Shown here: piece after piece, positions 31,193 through 35,037 of the stretch
How the letters are laid out: the number at the start of each line of letters is the position of its first letter
How positions within the stretch are numbered: position 1 is the first letter of the stretch
NCBI GenBank assembly: GCA_963645945.1
Contig: CAVIUA010000027.1
Coordinates: forward strand, 1 to 35,037
Reading direction: 5' to 3'
Origin: CAG-877 sp963645945
GTDB taxonomy: Bacteria; Bacillota_I; Bacilli_A; RF39; UBA660
DNA: 35,037 bases
Program-made: the position numbers and the translations under genes
Notes under the pieces: generated by a model
Database searches by the model: none
What the model saw: only the letters and a program-made list of their open reading frames with translations
Told to the model about the DNA's origin: nothing

Positions 31193-33217
31193 TTATTTTT
31201 GATAACTACATTCACTACATTTAACAATGTTATTCTTTTCAACTAACAACTTACCACATTCTGGGCAAACTTCTCCTATAGGTTTATCCCAACAAGCAGT
31301 CTTACATTTAGGATAATTACTACATCCATAAAATATTTTTCCTTTACGTGTTTTCTTTTCTACTATTTTTCCATCTTTACAAAAAGGACAATCCATAATT
31401 TCAACTACTTCTTTTTCTTCTTTTTTTACATACTTACATTCTGGGTAATTACTACAAGCAACAAATTCTCCATAACGTCCTTTTCTCTTAACTAATGGAC
31501 TTCCACATTCTGGACAAACTTCACCAGTTTCTTCTGGCGCTTTCTTTTCCATATCAGAAAAAGCATCCTTTACTCTAGGTTCAAACAAATCATAAAACTT
31601 CTTTAATACTTCATTCCAAACTAAACAACCCTCAGCTATATCATCAAGTTCTTCTTCCATATCTCTAGTATATTCAACATTAATTAAATCACTAAAAAAC
31701 TCTTGTAATTTATCAGTAGTCTCAATTCCAATTTCTGTAGGTTTAAACTTCTTATCTTCCATTTCTACATAATTACGCTCTTTAATAGTATCAATTGTTT
31801 TAGCATAAGTAGAAGGTCTACCTATTCCTAAATCTTCCATTTCTTTAATTAATTTAGCTTCAGTATATCGAGCCGGTGGCTTAGTAAAATGTTGTAAAGA
31901 AGAAACATCAGTACTAATACATTTCTCTTCTTTACCTAATTCTGGTAATATCTTATCCTCACTAGATTCATAGTCTTTATAAACCTTTAAATAACCATCA
32001 AATATCAATATTTGACCAGAGGTTTTAAATTTATAATCATTATTATCAAATACAATAGTAGTTTGATTAACTTTAGCATCACTCATTAATGAAGCCAAAG
32101 TTCTTTTATATATCAAACTATATAATTTAAACTCATCATTACTTAAATACTGTTTAATTTTCACAGGTTCTCTTAAAATACTAGTTGGTCTAATAGCTTC
32201 ATGTGCATCTTGAACATTTTCTGTTTTATTAGATTTCTTTATATATCCAATATATTCTTTTCCATAATTATCTTCTATATATTTCATAGCTGGCTTAGTA
32301 AATTCATCAGACAAACGAATTGAATCAGTTCTCATATATGAAATAAGACCAACAGTTTCACTTCCTAAATCAATTCCTTCGTATAACTTTTGAGCAATAC
32401 TCATTGTTTTTTTAGCTGGAAAGCCTAATTTAGTAGAAGCTTCTTGTTGTAAAGTCGAAGTAATAAAAGGAGCCTTACTCTTTTTAGCCTTTTCTTTTTT
32501 TTCAATTGACTCAACCGTATAAGTATCACCAAGTTCACCAAGTACTTTATCAGTTTCATCTTTAGTTTTTAACTCAATATCATCATCTTTAAATTTAAAT
32601 AAATCAGCCTCATAATCCTTAAATTTAGCTGTAATTGTCCAATACTCTTCCGGCACAAATGCTTCTATTTCTCTTTCTCTATCAACAATTAATTTTAAAG
32701 CAACGCTTTGTACTCTCCCAGCACTTTTAGCGCCTATTTTACTTTGTAATAATTTAGAAAGTCTAAATCCAATAATACGATCAAGTATTCTTCTTGTCTC
32801 TTGACTCTTAACTAAATCCTCATTAATAACTGTAGGATTTTTAATCGCATCAACTACTTTATCATGAGTAATCTCATTAAATAAAACTCTTTTATAATTC
32901 TTATCTTTAATACCAAGAGCGTCTTTTAAATGCCAAGCAATAGCTTCTCCTTCACGGTCCGGATCGCTTGCTAGATATACCATTTCTGCATCTTTCACAT
33001 CTTTTTTTAGCTCTTTAATAACACCGTTTTTACCCTTAATAGGTACATAACTAGGTTTAAAACCATCATCAACATCTACTCCAAGTCCATACTTACCAGA
33101 TGTTGCTAAATCACGAATATGTCCTTTAGATGAAACAACTTTATAATTGCCACCTAAATACTTTTCAATTGTCTTACTTTTACTAGGACTTTCCACTATA
33201 ACTAAATTTTTAGGCAT
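31193..33217 (-). CDS. topA: DNA topoisomerase I (type IA)
   Basis: Relaxes negative supercoils by passing strands through a single-strand break. The Toprim domain (about 1-140) has LVIVESPSKSKTI with Glu9 and the metal site SDPDREGEA. The catalytic Tyr294 is in GLISYMRTDSI. The ring domains are complete (QDAHEAIRPT, PPARYTEAKLIKEMEDLGIG). Three C-terminal zinc ribbons follow (CPECGS...CSNYPECKY, CPFCKDG...CSNYPKCK, CPECGK...CSEC). At 674 residues it is normal for Bacillota. A GGGAG site precedes the ATG, and it has its own strong promoter and terminator. It lies between rnhB and xerC in Bacillus-like order, without the intervening genes. Confidence 0.97.
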   Translation of the reverse strand: MPKNLVIVESPSKSKTIEKYLGGNYKVVSSKGHIRDLATSGKYGLGVDVDDGFKPSYVPIKGKNGVIKELKKDVKDAEMVYLASDPDREGEAIAWHLKDALGIKDKNYKRVLFNEITHDKVVDAIKNPTVINEDLVKSQETRRILDRIIGFRLSKLLQSKIGAKSAGRVQSVALKLIVDREREIEAFVPEEYWTITAKFKDYEADLFKFKDDDIELKTKDETDKVLGELGDTYTVESIEKKEKAKKSKAPFITSTLQQEASTKLGFPAKKTMSIAQKLYEGIDLGSETVGLISYMRTDSIRLSDEFTKPAMKYIEDNYGKEYIGYIKKSNKTENVQDAHEAIRPTSILREPVKIKQYLSNDEFKLYSLIYKRTLASLMSDAKVNQTTIVFDNNDYKFKTSGQILIFDGYLKVYKDYESSEDKILPELGKEEKCISTDVSSLQHFTKPPARYTEAKLIKEMEDLGIGRPSTYAKTIDTIKERNYVEMEDKKFKPTEIGIETTDKLQEFFSDLINVEYTRDMEEELDDIAEGCLVWNEVLKKFYDLFEPRVKDAFSDMEKKAPEETGEVCPECGSPLVKRKGRYGEFVACSNYPECKYVKKEEKEVVEIMDCPFCKDGKIVEKKTRKGKIFYGCSNYPKCKTACWDKPIGEVCPECGKLLVEKNNIVKCSECSYQK

Positions 33218-33236
33218 AAAACCACTCCCTTATTAA

Positions 33237-33265
33237 CTTATAACGATTAAACAATAATTTGTCAA
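33237..33265 (-). promoter_or_regulatory. topA promoter
   Basis: TTGACA (33265-33260), a 17-base spacer and TATAAG (33242-33237) on the minus strand. The start would be near 33230, 13 bases before the ATG, leaving a very short leader. Confidence 0.8.
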
Positions 33266-33307
33266 TCACTTCTATATTTATTATACGAATAATTTTAAAG
33301 ATATTCT

Positions 33308-33339
33308 AAAAAAATTATAAATTATGTTTTTTTACATAA
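33308..33339 (-). terminator. Weak terminator at the end of rnhB
   Basis: On the minus strand TTATGT, an A-loop and ACATAA, followed by an AT-rich stretch ending in seven U. The stem lies inside the last rnhB codons and is AT-only except for one G-C pair, so it is weak. Confidence 0.45.
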
Positions 33340-33938
33340 TCTGCCACTGGTCCATAACTTCTTCTATGTTCATTTAATATTCCATATTCTGCAATTGCTT
33401 CTAGGTGTTTTTTAGTAGGATATCCTTTATTATGTTTAAAATCATACATTGGATATTTTAAGTCTAATTCATATAACATTCTATCTCTTGTAACTTTCGC
33501 AATAACAGAAGCAGCACTAATTGTAATACTTTTTAAATCACCCTTAATAATAGAAGTAGTTGGAATATCTAACTCTAATGGCATAGCATCTATCAATATA
33601 TGTTCAATTTTAATTTGCTTATTACACTCATCAATTGCCTTTTTCATCGCAAGTTTTGTAGCTTCGTATATATTAACTTCATCTATTTTTTTCTCATCAA
33701 TTATTCCAATACCAATACCAAGTGCTTGTCTTTTTATTTCTTCAAAAAAGAAATCACGTTTCTTTTCAGATAACTTCTTAGAGTCAGTTAATCCATCCAA
33801 ATTAAACTCCTCAGGTAAAACAACACAAGCAGCAACAACAGGTCCAACTAAAGGTCCTCTTCCTACTTCATCAACTCCAGCTATAAACTTAATGCCCTTT
33901 TCTCTTAATTCTCTTTCATACATATAATTATCATTCAT
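33315..33938 (-). CDS. rnhB: Ribonuclease HII
   Basis: Cuts RNA in RNA-DNA hybrids and starts removal of single ribonucleotides from DNA. The active-site acids are in AGVDEVGRGPLVGP (Asp and Glu), HILIDAMPL (Asp) and a later Asp in VTRDRML. The GRG loop that reads the ribonucleotide junction is present, as is the C-terminal HKGYPTKKHLEAI. At 207 residues it is normal. The ATG at 33938 has GGTGA five bases before it; the ATG nine codons earlier has none. It follows rbgA, as in B. subtilis, but a terminator hairpin lies between them. Confidence 0.96.
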   Translation of the reverse strand: MNDNYMYERELREKGIKFIAGVDEVGRGPLVGPVVAACVVLPEEFNLDGLTDSKKLSEKKRDFFFEEIKRQALGIGIGIIDEKKIDEVNIYEATKLAMKKAIDECNKQIKIEHILIDAMPLELDIPTTSIIKGDLKSITISAASVIAKVTRDRMLYELDLKYPMYDFKHNKGYPTKKHLEAIAEYGILNEHRRSYGPVADYVKKHNL

Positions 33939-33983
33939 ATACTTCACCAAGGAATATTTTAACATACTAGTATTTTATTAAGA

Positions 33984-34008
33984 AAGAAAAAAAGTAGTTT
34001 TTCTACTT
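33984..34008 (-). terminator. Terminator between rbgA and rnhB
   Basis: On the minus strand AAGTAG-AAAAA-CTACTT followed by a run of seven U then CTTTC. The stem includes the rbgA stop. Confidence 0.75.
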
Positions 34009-34929
34009 CTTTACATCTAACCTATCAAAAGTAATATTACCAAAATATCCATTTTTTAAATCTCTAATAATAATATTAGATACCTTATCATAATCAGCAA
34101 CACCACCCTTAGATAAAGCCCCTCTTTTTTTAGCTATCATATCATAAGACTCTATTAAATCTTCATCTAATTCTACTATTCCATATCTATCTTCTAATCT
34201 ATCTGGATATAATTCATAAAGTTTTTTCAAAATAAATGCCGCAATTGCATCTGGATTTAGTATTTCTTCCTTTATAGAAGATAAACATGCAAGTACATGA
34301 GCCGCCTCTTGATCTTCCATCTTAGGCCATAAAATACCAGGTGAATCTAATAATTCAACATCTTTATTAATTCTAATCCAACTAAGACTTTTAGTAAATC
34401 CTGGAGTATTACCAACTCCTGCTGATTTCTTGCCAACAAGTCTATTTATTAAGGTACTTTTACCAGCATTAGGAACACCAACTATTAAAGCACGAGCTGC
34501 CCTAGGATTCATTCCTTTGCTTTCACGTTTCTTATTTTCTATATTCATGATTTCTTTTGTATAGTCAAGAATCCTCTTAACATTTAAACCGCTCATTAAA
34601 TCAACTGGTACAACTTTATATCCCATATCTCCATAGTATTTAATAATTTTATCAGTTTCAACTTTATCACACAAATCGTACTTAGTCATAACTAATATTC
34701 TTGGTTTATCTTTAATTAATTCATCTATATCAACTATTTTAGAAGATAATGGCATTCTAGCGTCAATTACTTCATAAACAACATCTATTAAATTAAGTTT
34801 CTCTATAATTTCACGCTTAGTCTTAGCCATATGACCTGGATACCACGAAATGAGGACTTTTGAAAAACTTTTTTGACTATCATTATTTTTCTTTTCTGCT
34901 CTGATTTTTCTTTTTTGGTACATATCCAT
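34003..34929 (-). CDS. rbgA: Ribosome biogenesis GTPase RbgA (YlqF)
   Basis: A circularly permuted GTPase needed for late assembly of the 50S subunit. The GTPase motifs come in permuted order: G4 TKYDL (in LVMTKYDLCD), then G1 GVPNAGKST, G2 around GNTPGFTK and G3 DSPG. The N-terminal SWYPGHMAKTKREI is typical, with the His near the start involved in catalysis. The C-terminal ANTAR-like helical domain (about 215-308) binds rRNA. At 308 residues it is slightly longer than usual because of a Lys-rich N-terminal extension. The ATG at 34929 is preferred (AAGGA...GTGA ahead); an in-frame start at 34965 lies inside the previous gene. Confidence 0.95.
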   Translation of the reverse strand: MDMYQKRKIRAEKKNNDSQKSFSKVLISWYPGHMAKTKREIIEKLNLIDVVYEVIDARMPLSSKIVDIDELIKDKPRILVMTKYDLCDKVETDKIIKYYGDMGYKVVPVDLMSGLNVKRILDYTKEIMNIENKKRESKGMNPRAARALIVGVPNAGKSTLINRLVGKKSAGVGNTPGFTKSLSWIRINKDVELLDSPGILWPKMEDQEAAHVLACLSSIKEEILNPDAIAAFILKKLYELYPDRLEDRYGIVELDEDLIESYDMIAKKRGALSKGGVADYDKVSNIIIRDLKNGYFGNITFDRLDVKK

Positions 34930-34945
34930 TTTAATCACTTCCTTA

Positions 34946-35037
34946 TTAATTATCACTATTTTCATTTAAATATTTATTATAGAATTCATCCATTGAAGAA
35001 ATGTATTTTTGATCTTGTATAACTCTAAATTTTTCAT
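34946..35037 (-). CDS. 3' end of an unidentified gene upstream of rbgA (partial)
   Basis: An open minus-strand frame enters from the window edge and ends at TAA (34948-34946), 16 bases before the rbgA ATG. The 29 visible residues (EKFRVIQDQKYISSMDEFYN and on) are polar and helical. They do not match the end of ribosomal protein L19, the usual neighbour in B. subtilis, nor a type I signal peptidase. The tight spacing to the rbgA ribosome site supports a real gene end. Another frame has an ATG at 35037 with only 23 codons and is less likely. Confidence 0.55.
   Translation of the reverse strand, partial: EKFRVIQDQKYISSMDEFYNKYLNENSDN

Noticed and set aside
1..35037. Mollicute genetic code (UGA as Trp)
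   Set aside because: UGA serves as stop at the rel/dtd and orphan/xerC ATGA overlaps and after the hydrolase, and Trp is encoded by UGG.

Overview
The window is a stretch of chromosome from a low-GC, peptidoglycan-making bacterium of the Bacillota, on the Bacilli side. The evidence is AT-rich DNA, strong GGAGG or GGTGA ribosome binding sites, sigma-A type promoters, T-box control, a sortase, and gene blocks ordered as in Bacillus: murG-murB-divIB, rel-dtd-hisS-aspS-(6S RNA)-tcdA, comN-like next to secDF, and rbgA-rnhB-topA-xerC. UGA is read as stop (for example the ATGA overlaps rel/dtd and orphan/xerC), so this is not a code-4 mollicute. A gut lineage of the RF39/Erysipelotrichia kind would fit, but that is inference. 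The window is core genome with small accessory inserts. There are no IS elements, prophage, CRISPR arrays, tRNAs or rRNAs.

Layout. 1-4.7 kb (minus): the cell-wall and division operon murG-murB-divIB, followed by two paralogous multi-membrane GT-C-like proteins, the second cut by the window edge. 4.9-7.1 kb (plus): tmcAL, gmk and a small membrane protein. 7.1-9.8 kb (minus): a surface protein with a MucBP domain and a PPNTG sorting signal, and a class B sortase. 9.8-14.6 kb: a DNA-damage block, with lexA on the plus strand and, divergent from it, a newly found 49-residue membrane peptide followed by polA, an ASCH-domain gene and mutM. Two LexA boxes lie in the shared control region, one inside a consensus promoter for the peptide. 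14.6-16.4 kb (minus): tcdA, an unknown gene and a 6S RNA. 16.5-18.0 kb: an alpha/beta hydrolase facing an unknown membrane-anchored protein. 18.1-21.7 kb (minus): a T-box leader, hisS and aspS. HisRS carries a 127-residue Cys-rich tail made of 21 near-identical six-residue units. 21.8-29.2 kb (minus): comN-like, secDF, rel, dtd, an AI-2E-family permease and an M3-like metallopeptidase, tightly packed. 29.2-35.0 kb (minus): rbgA, rnhB, topA, an unknown gene and xerC.

How it works together: the window holds wall synthesis and division, translation (two synthetases under amino-acid control, tRNA editing and modification, ribosome assembly), the stringent response, protein export, topology and segregation, and an SOS circuit. 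The two most unusual items are the repeat-encoded Cys-rich tail on HisRS (19862-20239) and the small LexA-controlled membrane peptide divergent from lexA (13710-13859). The peptide sits where other Bacillota keep an SOS division inhibitor (YneA, SosA) but is too short to be either as described.
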